From DASUPK01 sp963695805 (lineage in GTDB: Bacteria > Actinomycetota > Thermoleophilia > Solirubrobacterales > 70-9): 64,000 nt of DNA. Below are positions 1-6,811 of the stretch, piece by piece. Position numbers and translations under genes: made by a program. The notes under the pieces were generated by a model that saw only the letters and a list, made by a program, of their open reading frames with translations, ran no database searches and was not told where the DNA came from. The stretch is taken from positions 1-64,000 of the forward strand of contig CAVOHV010000008.1 in NCBI GenBank assembly GCA_963695805.1, given 5' to 3'. Numbering within the stretch: position 1 is the first letter of the stretch; each line of letters opens with the position of its first letter.

Positions 1-503
1 GCGAACTCCTTGTTGGCGAGCTGCACATCGCGGCCGCCCACCTCGACCCGGCGCGTCACGGGGTCGACGGTCAGGTCCCCGACCCGGATCGGCCCGCGGC
101 GGCGCGCATTCCGCCGCCTGAGAACCGCCGCCACCCGGGCGAGCAGTTCGGGGAGATGGAACGGCTTCGGGAGGTAGTCGTCGGCGCCGGCCTCGAAACC
201 ACGTAGCCGGTCGGCCTCGCTCGTACGGCCCGAGAGGACGACCACGGGCAGCTCGGGATCGAAGCGCTCCCCGGACCCGCGTATCTCCCTCAGCACGTCG
301 ATCCCGGAGGCGTCCGGGAGCCGCAGGTCGAGCACCATCAGGTCGGGGTGGTTGTAGCCGCAGAGGCGGAGTGCATCGGACGCGCTCGGCGCCGGCAGGG
401 CGCGGTAGCGGTCGGCGGTCAGGTGATCGCAGAGCAACTCCCGCGTGGAGTCGTCGTCCTCGCAGACCACTACCGTCGCCAGCTCTTCGACCTTTGGCAG
501 CAC
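1..503 (-). CDS. OmpR/PhoB-type response regulator, C-terminus cut by window
   Basis: The visible part is a complete receiver domain (about residues 8-120) followed by the start of a winged-helix DNA-binding domain that runs off base 1. Receiver landmarks are the acidic pocket VVVCEDDD, the phospho-acceptor Asp in LMVLDLRLPD, the switch Ser in VVVLSGR and the Lys in DDYLPKPFHL. The linker and first strands (RVGDLTVDPVTRRVEVGG) are typical of the OmpR/PhoB effector. It probably works with a histidine kinase encoded beyond the window. The GTG at 503 is chosen as the nearest sensible start, but the frame is open upstream through the DUF192 region with no stop, so the true start, or a fusion, is uncertain. 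Confidence 0.85.
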   Translation of the reverse strand, partial: MLPKVEELATVVVCEDDDSTRELLCDHLTADRYRALPAPSASDALRLCGYNHPDLMVLDLRLPDASGIDVLREIRGSGERFDPELPVVVLSGRTSEADRLRGFEAGADDYLPKPFHLPELLARVAAVLRRRNARRRGPIRVGDLTVDPVTRRVEVGGRDVQLANKEF

Positions 504-845
504 GCACCTATAAGCACGAGGCGGTCCGCACTCTCCCCCGCGCGATGGCGAGGGCAGCTCCAGCACCGAATTCGCGGCCGGACAGCGAACCATCCTGCGG
601 GCGGGGACGCAGCGGCGGATCTCGAGCACACGGCCGTCGCGGTCGAGGAAGAGCAAGTCGAGTTCAAAGCGCATCCCGAAGGTGTGGACGCTGCGGCAGC
701 CGGGGATCAGCAGGCCCTCTCCGGCGCGTGCACGGGGCAGAAACGCCAAGCCGAGCAGGCGGCTGAGCCCGATCGTGGCGACCGGGACCTCGAAGCCGAG
801 CAGCTCGGTTCGCTCGAGCCGGCGAAAGCGCAATGGCGTCTCCAC
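504..845 (-). CDS. DUF192 domain, in frame with the response regulator
   Basis: From a GTG at 845, 114 codons lead straight into the response-regulator frame without a stop. The core GCRSVHTFGMRFELDLLFLD followed by a VLEL stretch is the DUF192 signature: a small beta-barrel family of unknown function, often exported or free-standing at about 110-150 residues. Here the whole domain fits in residues 1-100 and the next 14 residues look like linker or non-coding sequence (SRGGECGPPRAYRC). Either the two domains form one protein, or a stop was lost by a one-base change near the G run at about 546-550. It is divergent from the gene at 868 with only 22 bp between, so promoters would overlap the coding starts. 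Confidence 0.65.
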
Positions 846-867
846 ACCCGCATAAGCTTCGGCGGCG

Positions 868-1563
868 ATGGAGTACGCAGCCCCGACGCCGGTCGCGGTA
901 GCTCGCGAGGATTCCGGGTTCCTACAGCGGGTCTTCCTCTGGATGTTCGTCGGGCTGGCGATCACCGGCGGGGTCGCTGCCGCGATCGGCTCGAGCGATC
1001 AGCTCCTCACGGACATCACCGAATCGCCGGGAATCATCATCGGCGTGATCGTCGTCCAGCTCGGGATCGTCTTCGGGATCAGCTTCGCGATCAACCGGAT
1101 CTCGGTCGGGCTGGCGACCGTCCTCTTCCTGATCTACTCGGCGACGGTCGGGATCACCTTCGCCTTCATCTTCGAGCTCTACACGACCCAGTCGATCTTC
1201 ACGACGTTCCTGATCACGGCCGGGATGTTCGGGGCGCTCGCGGTCTGGGGCGCCGTCACCGACGCCGACCTCTCCAAGGTCGGCTCGATCGCATTCATGG
1301 CCCTGATCGGGCTGATCCTGGCGACGATCGTGAACATCTTCTGGGCGAACTCGACCCTCTACTGGATCACGACGTACGCGGGGGTGGCGATCTTCGCCGC
1401 ACTCACCGCGTACGACTTGCAGAAGCTCAAGCAGATTGGCGAGCAGGGGCTCACGGGCGAGGCCGAGGGGCGCGCGGCGATCCTGGGTGCGCTCACCCTC
1501 TATCTCGACTTCATCAACCTCTTCCTCTTCCTGCTGCGCATCTTCGGCCAACAGCGCTCTTAG
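868..1563 (+). CDS. BAX inhibitor-1/YccA-like membrane protein
   Basis: This 231-residue protein has about seven hydrophobic segments from residue 22 onward, separated by very short loops. The N-terminal RVFLWMFVGLAITGG and the C-terminal YLDFINLFLFLLRIFG are hallmarks of the Bax inhibitor-1 (UPF0005/YccA/TMBIM) family, as is the Asp-containing AYDLQKLKQ loop. Family members are inner-membrane proteins proposed to act as pH-sensitive Ca2+ leak channels, and YccA in E. coli interacts with FtsH; the role here is not known. Length is normal. The start is supported by alignment of the family N-terminus rather than a strong ribosome site. Confidence 0.9.
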   Translation: MEYAAPTPVAVAREDSGFLQRVFLWMFVGLAITGGVAAAIGSSDQLLTDITESPGIIIGVIVVQLGIVFGISFAINRISVGLATVLFLIYSATVGITFAFIFELYTTQSIFTTFLITAGMFGALAVWGAVTDADLSKVGSIAFMALIGLILATIVNIFWANSTLYWITTYAGVAIFAALTAYDLQKLKQIGEQGLTGEAEGRAAILGALTLYLDFINLFLFLLRIFGQQRS

Positions 1564-1593
1564 CCCGCGGCTCCGGCTCGATAGCTTCATGGC

Positions 1594-2067
1594 ATGGCCG
1601 AATCGGGCGATCCACCGACGCTCTATGAGTGGGCGGGCGGCCGGCAAGCCTTCGAGCGGCTGATCGAGGCCTTCTACGACCGGGTCGAGGGCGATGAGCT
1701 GATCTCGCCGCTTTTCCCGGGAGGGGTGAGCCGCGAGCATCGCGACCACGTGATTCTCTGGTGGTCCGAGGTCTTCGGTGGGCCTGCCAAGTACACCGAG
1801 CAGCTGGGCGGCTATCACCGGATGGTGACCAAGCACCACGACCTCGCCATCACGCCCGAGCAGCGGCTGCGCTTCGCCACCCTGATGAGCCTCGCAGCCG
1901 ACGACGCCGGCCTGCCCAACGATCCCGAGTTCCGGTCCGCCTTCATGGCCTACGTCGAGTGGGGCACTCGGCTGGCCATGCAGAACTCCCAGCCCGGGGC
2001 CGAGGTCCCGCAGGAGGCGCCGGTCCCGCATTGGGGCTGGGGCGAGGCTCCGCCCTACGTGCCATGA
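1594..2067 (+). CDS. Group II truncated haemoglobin (TrHbO/GlbO-like)
   Basis: At 157 residues, it begins LYEWAGGRQAFERLIEAFYD, the group II 2/2 globin helix-B motif, with the conserved WWSEVFGGP region, a His-rich F segment (RMVTKHHDLAIT) carrying the proximal haem ligand, and the G8 Trp in AYVEWGTRLA. The C-terminal tail (PVPHWGWGEAPPYVP) is the usual GlbO ending. Such globins bind O2 tightly and are linked to redox or peroxide/NO chemistry; physiological partners here are unknown. Its TGA overlaps the ATG of the DNA glycosylase gene (ATGA), implying translational coupling. Confidence 0.93.
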   Translation: MAESGDPPTLYEWAGGRQAFERLIEAFYDRVEGDELISPLFPGGVSREHRDHVILWWSEVFGGPAKYTEQLGGYHRMVTKHHDLAITPEQRLRFATLMSLAADDAGLPNDPEFRSAFMAYVEWGTRLAMQNSQPGAEVPQEAPVPHWGWGEAPPYVP

Positions 2068-2639
2068 CCGGAGTCGAGCAGGGTCCGGATGGCAAGCCGC
2101 GCTGTGGCTGGGCCGTGGGCACGCCGGACTATCTCGACTACCACGACAAGGAGTGGGGACGGCCGCTCCACGGCGAGAACCAGCTCTTTGAGCGACTGAC
2201 GCTCGAGGCGTTCCAGTCTGGGCTGTCCTGGCTCACGATCCTGCGCAAGCGGGAGAACTTCCGCCGGGCCTTCGATGGCTTCGACGTCGATCAGGTCGCC
2301 GGGTATGGAGCGAGGGACGTCAGGCGCCTCCTGGCCGACGCCGGCATCGTCCGCAACCGCAGGAAGATCGAGGCGACGATCACTAACGCTAGGGCGGTTC
2401 GTGAGCTGCATGCGAACAACGAGACCCTCGACGAGCTGGTCTGGTCCTTCGCACCCGACGAGCCCGGGCCCGCTCCCGAGACGCTCGAGGACCTGGAGCC
2501 GACCACCCCGGAGTCGAAGGCGCTCGCCAAGGAGCTCAAGGGCCGGGGGTTCGTCTTCGTCGGGCCGACGACCGCCTACGCCAGCATGCAGGCCGCCGGG
2601 CTGGTGAACGACCACCTCGCCGGCTGCGCATTCCGGTAG
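2064..2639 (+). CDS. tag: DNA-3-methyladenine glycosylase I
   Basis: This 191-residue protein starts at the ATG overlapping the haemoglobin stop. It removes 3-methyladenine from alkylated DNA (base excision repair). Recognisable features are the N-terminal RCGWAVG zinc cysteine, YHDKEWGRPLHGENQLFE, the substrate pocket segment EAFQSGLSWLTILRKRENFR, and the C-terminal NDHLAGC supplying the remaining His/Cys zinc ligands. It is coupled with the globin gene at a 4-bp overlap; the pairing hints at a joint response to oxidative or alkylative stress, which is inference. Confidence 0.94.
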   Translation: MTGVEQGPDGKPRCGWAVGTPDYLDYHDKEWGRPLHGENQLFERLTLEAFQSGLSWLTILRKRENFRRAFDGFDVDQVAGYGARDVRRLLADAGIVRNRRKIEATITNARAVRELHANNETLDELVWSFAPDEPGPAPETLEDLEPTTPESKALAKELKGRGFVFVGPTTAYASMQAAGLVNDHLAGCAFR

Positions 2640-2731
2640 CACACGTCGACGTCAACGCTGGGTTCCCTTTTGCTGCAACCGCACGTTCAGGAGGGGCCTG
2701 GAGTTGGCGACGGCGAGGCTCATGCGCGAAG

Positions 2732-3220
2732 ATGCTCCGACCGGTGGACGAGACCGCACGCAGAGGGAATTACGAGTCCGGCGCGGACTACGTGCTCGAG
2801 TACGGAGAGCTCCGGTTCTCGTTCAACGAGCGGGACTTTGCGCAGCGCGTCGAGCAGGCGGCGGTCAAGCTCGACTTCGTGCGCCAGGGGCTCGACGAGC
2901 ACGAGCTCGAGGACCTGCTCGAGCTGGCCGTGAACGGCGAGATCCGGGAGCCCTGTTCCCCCCTCGGCGAGCACGTCAATGAGAACTGGGAGGACCTCGT
3001 CGGTCCCTCCAACAAGAGCCTCGTGCACTGGCTTCGCCGCCTCGTCTTCCGCGGCGCCTGGCTCGACCAGCGCGTCAAGGAGGGCGAGCTCGACATCGTC
3101 TTCGACGAGCCGACGCAGACCTTCGGCTACGTCCAGCCCGATCGCGACTCCGAGCTGATCGAGCTCTCCGCCGAGCCCTCCTGGGGCAGCATCGCCTACG
3201 GCGGCCGCGACCGCGCCTAG
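2732..3220 (+). CDS. Conserved-looking hypothetical cytoplasmic protein
   Basis: This 162-residue, acidic, soluble protein has no signal peptide or membrane segment. The central part is predicted helical (EHELEDLLELAVNGE, NKSLVHWLRRLVFRGAWLDQ) and the C-terminus ends in short strands (FGYVQPDRDSELIEL). Strong GC3 bias over the full frame supports coding. I do not recognise the family. It stands alone between tag and the convergent Rho-like gene. Confidence 0.65.
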   Translation: MLRPVDETARRGNYESGADYVLEYGELRFSFNERDFAQRVEQAAVKLDFVRQGLDEHELEDLLELAVNGEIREPCSPLGEHVNENWEDLVGPSNKSLVHWLRRLVFRGAWLDQRVKEGELDIVFDEPTQTFGYVQPDRDSELIELSAEPSWGSIAYGGRDRA

Positions 3221-3273
3221 GGCGCGCGACGCCTGAACCGCCGCATCGATGGCGCCCAGCGGGTAGCGCGCCC
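3220..3273. terminator. Inverted repeat between convergent genes, possible bidirectional terminator
   Basis: GGGCGCGC at 3220-3227 pairs perfectly with GCGCGCCC at 3266-3273, spaced by 38 bases. It lies exactly between the stop of the gene at 2732-3220 and that of the minus-strand Rho-like gene. There is no T-tract, so intrinsic termination is uncertain. Confidence 0.3.
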
Positions 3274-3274
3274 G

Positions 3275-4594
3275 CTATATGCGGCTGAGCAGCTCCGCGT
3301 TGTTGGCGGTCGCTCCGATCTGATCGGCAAGCGCGCGCGCCGCCTCCTCTGGCTCCATGTCGGCGAGCTCCGCGCGCAGGGTGCGCATCTTCTCGAGCTC
3401 CTCGGGATCCCGCAGCTGATCCTCGCCGGAGGAGCGGCTGTCCTGGGGGACGAGCGGGGGGAAGATTCCCTTGGCGGCGAGGTCGGCATCGAGGCGGAGC
3501 AAGAGGTTCTCGGTCGTCTCCACGGCCTCGCGCACCTCCGCCGCGCGGTCGTCAGAGTCGAGCACGGTGGCGATCACGGTCAGCGATCCGGTCCCCTCCT
3601 CCCCCAGCTCACGGCCGGCGCCGAAGATCCGCTTCACTCTGGCCGGGTCCCGGTAGCCGAGTGCCAGCCGGCTGAGGGAGTCGATCAGCACGACGAGATC
3701 GCCGCCGGCCTCGGCCAGGCGCTTGGCGTGGCCCATCGCCAGCTCGGCCTCGCGCGTCTGCTCGCGTGGCTCCTCGTCGGCCGTCGCAGCAAAGATCTCG
3801 GCCTGCGGGAGCGCCTGTTGCCACTGCGGGACCTCCTCGGGGCGCTCATCGGCGAGCAGCACACAGAGGTGTGCGTCGGTCTCGGCGATCGCCGAGCCCA
3901 GGGCGCGCAGCAGCGTCGTTCGCCCGGAGCGAGGCTGGGCGAGGACGAGCACCCGCTGGCCGAACGCAAGCGGGCCGAGCAGGTCGACCTCGCGTACCGG
4001 CGGATCCAGGTCAGCGCCCGGCGCGAACATGCGCCGGTGCGGAGGCGCCGGGGTCAGGTCCTCGAAGTGGCGCCGCTCCTCCTCGGGGTTCTGGCCGTTG
4101 ACCGACTCGATCCGGACCAGTGCGCGGTGGCGCTCTCCGCGGCGGGGTGGCCGCGCCGGGCCGCCCACCTCGTCGCCGGGCCGGAGCTCGCAGCGCCGGA
4201 TCTGGGATGCGGACACGTAGACGTCACCCTCGGCCTCATGCAGGCCGGTCAGCCGCAGGAACCCGTAGCCCTGCGGCATCCGGTCGAGCACCCCGGTGAC
4301 GGCCTCGGTGTCCGGCTCGGGCTGCTCCTCCACTTCCTCCTCCGGCTCGCCGTCCCTCTCCTCGTCGGTCCTCCTATCGTCGGACCTCTGCTCCGGCTCG
4401 TGGTGGGGCCGCTCGAGGCCCGCATCGACCGCCTCCTCGCGACCCGCCCACGCGCTTCCCGGCTCTCCGGCTGACTCGATCGCCTCGATCAGCTCGTCGC
4501 GCGTCAGCATCCTGTAGTTCGGCACCGCGAGATCGCGCGCCCGCTGATGCAGCTGCGCCAGGTGTTGGTCCCTCACGGCCATTGCGCGCCGCAT
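3275..4594 (-). CDS. Divergent Rho transcription-termination-factor paralogue
   Basis: At 439 residues it has the Rho layout: a Rho_N-like helix pair (NYRMLTRDELIEAIESA, about 27-42), an acidic low-complexity linker (about 50-95), a cold-shock-like RNA-binding domain (GVLDRMPQGYGFLRL to about 170), and a RecA-like ATPase (about 205-439). ATPase landmarks are LLADERPEEVPQW and Walker B LVVLIDSLSRLALGY. Deviations from canonical Rho stand out. The P-loop reads QPRSGRTTLL, with Arg in place of the Walker A Lys. The Q-loop between LSRLALGY and RIFGAGR is missing. The R-loop is replaced by DSDDRAAEVREAVETTEN. It may be a regulatory or anti-termination paralogue rather than the housekeeping Rho. 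Confidence 0.8.
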   Translation of the reverse strand: MRRAMAVRDQHLAQLHQRARDLAVPNYRMLTRDELIEAIESAGEPGSAWAGREEAVDAGLERPHHEPEQRSDDRRTDEERDGEPEEEVEEQPEPDTEAVTGVLDRMPQGYGFLRLTGLHEAEGDVYVSASQIRRCELRPGDEVGGPARPPRRGERHRALVRIESVNGQNPEEERRHFEDLTPAPPHRRMFAPGADLDPPVREVDLLGPLAFGQRVLVLAQPRSGRTTLLRALGSAIAETDAHLCVLLADERPEEVPQWQQALPQAEIFAATADEEPREQTREAELAMGHAKRLAEAGGDLVVLIDSLSRLALGYRDPARVKRIFGAGRELGEEGTGSLTVIATVLDSDDRAAEVREAVETTENLLLRLDADLAAKGIFPPLVPQDSRSSGEDQLRDPEELEKMRTLRAELADMEPEEAARALADQIGATANNAELLSRI

Positions 4595-4613
4595 GCTAGT
4601 CAGGCCCGGCGGG

Positions 4614-6290
4614 CTACTGCGTCGGGATGCGGGCCGGATCGAGCCCCTCCGCCTCGGCCACGCGTCCCCAGTCCTCCTGCTCGGCGGCGACTCTCGATTC
4701 GCTCCAGCCGAGCTCCTCCCCCAGGAGCCGCGCCACCGCGAGCGTGGCGTCCGGGTCGCGGAGCTCGGGGACCGCCACCAGGCCGAGTCGCGTGCGCCGC
4801 AAGAGGACGTCGGCGACCGAGCGCGCCTGCTCGTGCCGCACTGCGATCACAACCTCCGCGAGCAGATCGGGGTGGCCGGGGACGATCGGCTCCGCCAGCT
4901 CCGGGCCCTGCTCGCAGAGGTCGAGGACTGCTCGTGCCGCGTGGCCGTACCGGAACGCGAGCTGGTCGATCGCTCCGTCCGGGAGCCCCACGCTCGTCTC
5001 CAGATCATCGGGGCGTGCGGTCATGCCGAGGGGGATGTCGTCGGTGCGGCTCTCCGCGTCCCGGCCGTCACGCTGCGTGATCCGGTCGACCACCTGCGCC
5101 GCCATCCGCCGGAAGGTGGTCAGCTTGCCGCCGGTGATCGTCAACATTCCCGATGAGGTCTCGTAGAGCTCGGCCCTGCGCGAGATGTCGACGGACTTCT
5201 TTGGGTCGCCGCTCGAGACCAGGGGTCGCACCCCTGCGTAGGCACCGGTCAGGTCATCGGGGCCGACGTCTGTGCCGAAATAGGCGTTGACCGCGTCGAG
5301 CAGGTACTCGACGTCGTCACCGCTCGGGGGCACGTGGTCGATGGTCCCCTCGTAGTCGTTGTCCGTGGTCCCGACCAACACCCGCCCGTACCAGGGCAGG
5401 GCGAAGATCGTCCGCTCGCCGGCCGCCGGCACGATGCAGGCCGCGGTGCCGATGTCGAGCTGCTCCGTCGAGAGCGTCACGTGGGTGCCGCGGCTGGGGC
5501 GGATGCGAGGGATCTCCTCCTCCGCGAGAAGCTCCTCCGGCCGAATCCGGTCGGCCCAGACACCGGTCGCGTTGACGACGTTGTCGGCGCGCAGCTCGAT
5601 CCGGGCGCCGGACTCGGCCTCCCGGAAGGCGACACCGTCGGCAGGTCCCTCCTCGTCCAGCACCTCGGTCACCTCCGCGCGGTTCAGCACCACCGCGCCG
5701 AAGCGCTCGGCCTCGCCGAGCACGGTGAGCACGAGGCGGACATCGTCGGTCTGGCAGTCGTAGAAGAGGTAGGCGGAGCTCGGGTCCATCGGTCCGAGCG
5801 CCGGGATCAGCTCGGCAGCCTCCTCGCCGGAGATCGTCCGGTGCCGGTCCGGCGACCAGAAGTCGGCCTCTCCGGAGTGCTCGGTTCGCTGGCTGCGACC
5901 CCGCCCGATGCGGGAGGTCGCCATCACATCGTACATGTTCAGCCCGATGCCGATGCGCCGGTCGCGGCGGCCCTCGCCGAGAGCCGGGACTAGGAACGGC
6001 GTCGGGTAGACGAGATGGGGCGCGAGCTGGACCAGCAGTTGGCGTTCGAGGAGTGCCTCACGGACCAGCCCGAGGTCGAAGTTCTGCAGGTAGCGGAGGC
6101 CGCCGTGGACCATCTTCGAGGAGCGGCTCGACGTGCCCTCGCCGAAATCGTTCCGCTCGAGGAGTGCGACCGAATATCCGCGCGAGGCCGCGTCCAGTGC
6201 TACGCCGGCGCCGGTGATGCCGCCCCCGACCACGACCACGTCGAAGGGGTGCTCCTGGATCGCCTGGAGCGCGTCGTTGCGCGAGATCAT
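4614..6290 (-). CDS. glpD: Glycerol-3-phosphate dehydrogenase, FAD-dependent
   Basis: At 558 residues, this oxidises sn-glycerol-3-phosphate to dihydroxyacetone phosphate, passing electrons to the quinone pool at the membrane. The FAD Rossmann motif is VVVVGGGITGAGVALDAASRG (residues 18-38), followed by SSRSSKMVHGGLRYLQ, the GlpD FAD/substrate signature. YAGVRPLVS and TITGGKLTTFRRMA are the usual second signature, with the C-terminal helical DAO_C domain (about 420-540). Its ATG overlaps the stop of the upstream nitroreductase, so the two are co-translated. The Rho-like gene follows 19 bp downstream. Confidence 0.95.
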   Translation of the reverse strand: MISRNDALQAIQEHPFDVVVVGGGITGAGVALDAASRGYSVALLERNDFGEGTSSRSSKMVHGGLRYLQNFDLGLVREALLERQLLVQLAPHLVYPTPFLVPALGEGRRDRRIGIGLNMYDVMATSRIGRGRSQRTEHSGEADFWSPDRHRTISGEEAAELIPALGPMDPSSAYLFYDCQTDDVRLVLTVLGEAERFGAVVLNRAEVTEVLDEEGPADGVAFREAESGARIELRADNVVNATGVWADRIRPEELLAEEEIPRIRPSRGTHVTLSTEQLDIGTAACIVPAAGERTIFALPWYGRVLVGTTDNDYEGTIDHVPPSGDDVEYLLDAVNAYFGTDVGPDDLTGAYAGVRPLVSSGDPKKSVDISRRAELYETSSGMLTITGGKLTTFRRMAAQVVDRITQRDGRDAESRTDDIPLGMTARPDDLETSVGLPDGAIDQLAFRYGHAARAVLDLCEQGPELAEPIVPGHPDLLAEVVIAVRHEQARSVADVLLRRTRLGLVAVPELRDPDATLAVARLLGEELGWSESRVAAEQEDWGRVAEAEGLDPARIPTQ

Positions 6291-6796
6291 TCGAGGAAGG
6301 TGATCACCTGGTCGGCGGGGAGCCGCTCCGGCGGGCGCTGCTCCTGGACCGGCTTGCCGAGGTGCAGCAGGCCGACGAAGCGCTCGTCGTCCGGGATTCC
6401 CACGGCGGCGCTACCTTCCGGGGTGCGCAGGACCTCGGGAGTGCGCCAGTAGGTGGCGAGCCCGCGGCCGTGGGCGGCCAGCAGCACGATGTAGGCCGCG
6501 CAGGCTGTGGCGTGCAGGTCCTCCTCGTCCTGGATCTCATCGCCCGTGAGGGCGCAGGAGCAGACGACGAGAGTCGGCGCCCGGTCGAGCTTGGCGGCCG
6601 ACTCCGGCCCTGCGGCCTGCTTGAGGCGCTCCAGCGCCTCCGGCCCGATCACCCTGAAGCGCCAGGGATTGGTGAGGTTGTGGTTGGGGGCCCAGCGGGC
6701 GAGGTCGAGGATCTCCTCGAGCTGCTGGCGGTCGACCGGCTCGGGCCGGTAGGCCTTGTGGGTCCGGCGCGTGCGGATCGCCTCCTCGACTTCCAT
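6287..6796 (-). CDS. Nitroreductase-family flavoprotein
   Basis: This compact 169-residue FMN-dependent nitroreductase fold starts EEAIRTRRTHKAYRPEPVD, the family N-terminus with FMN-binding Arg residues, then LARWAPNHNLTNPWRF, the Pro-Asn loop near the flavin, and a GLLHLGKP segment near the end. Members reduce nitroaromatics, quinones or enones with NAD(P)H. It begins 15 bp after the end of the ECF S-component gene and overlaps glpD, so it may lie at the end of the riboswitch-controlled transcript. BluB, the flavin destructase making the lower ligand of B12, belongs to the same superfamily but is longer, and I see no BluB signature. Confidence 0.85.
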   Translation of the reverse strand: MEVEEAIRTRRTHKAYRPEPVDRQQLEEILDLARWAPNHNLTNPWRFRVIGPEALERLKQAAGPESAAKLDRAPTLVVCSCALTGDEIQDEEDLHATACAAYIVLLAAHGRGLATYWRTPEVLRTPEGSAAVGIPDDERFVGLLHLGKPVQEQRPPERLPADQVITFLE

Positions 6797-6811
6797 GCGG
6801 GGGGAGGCTAG

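Noticed and set aside
6287..6796. The nitroreductase as BluB, the lower-ligand synthase of B12
   Set aside because: The protein is too short and shows only the general nitroreductase pattern; B12 context alone is not enough.
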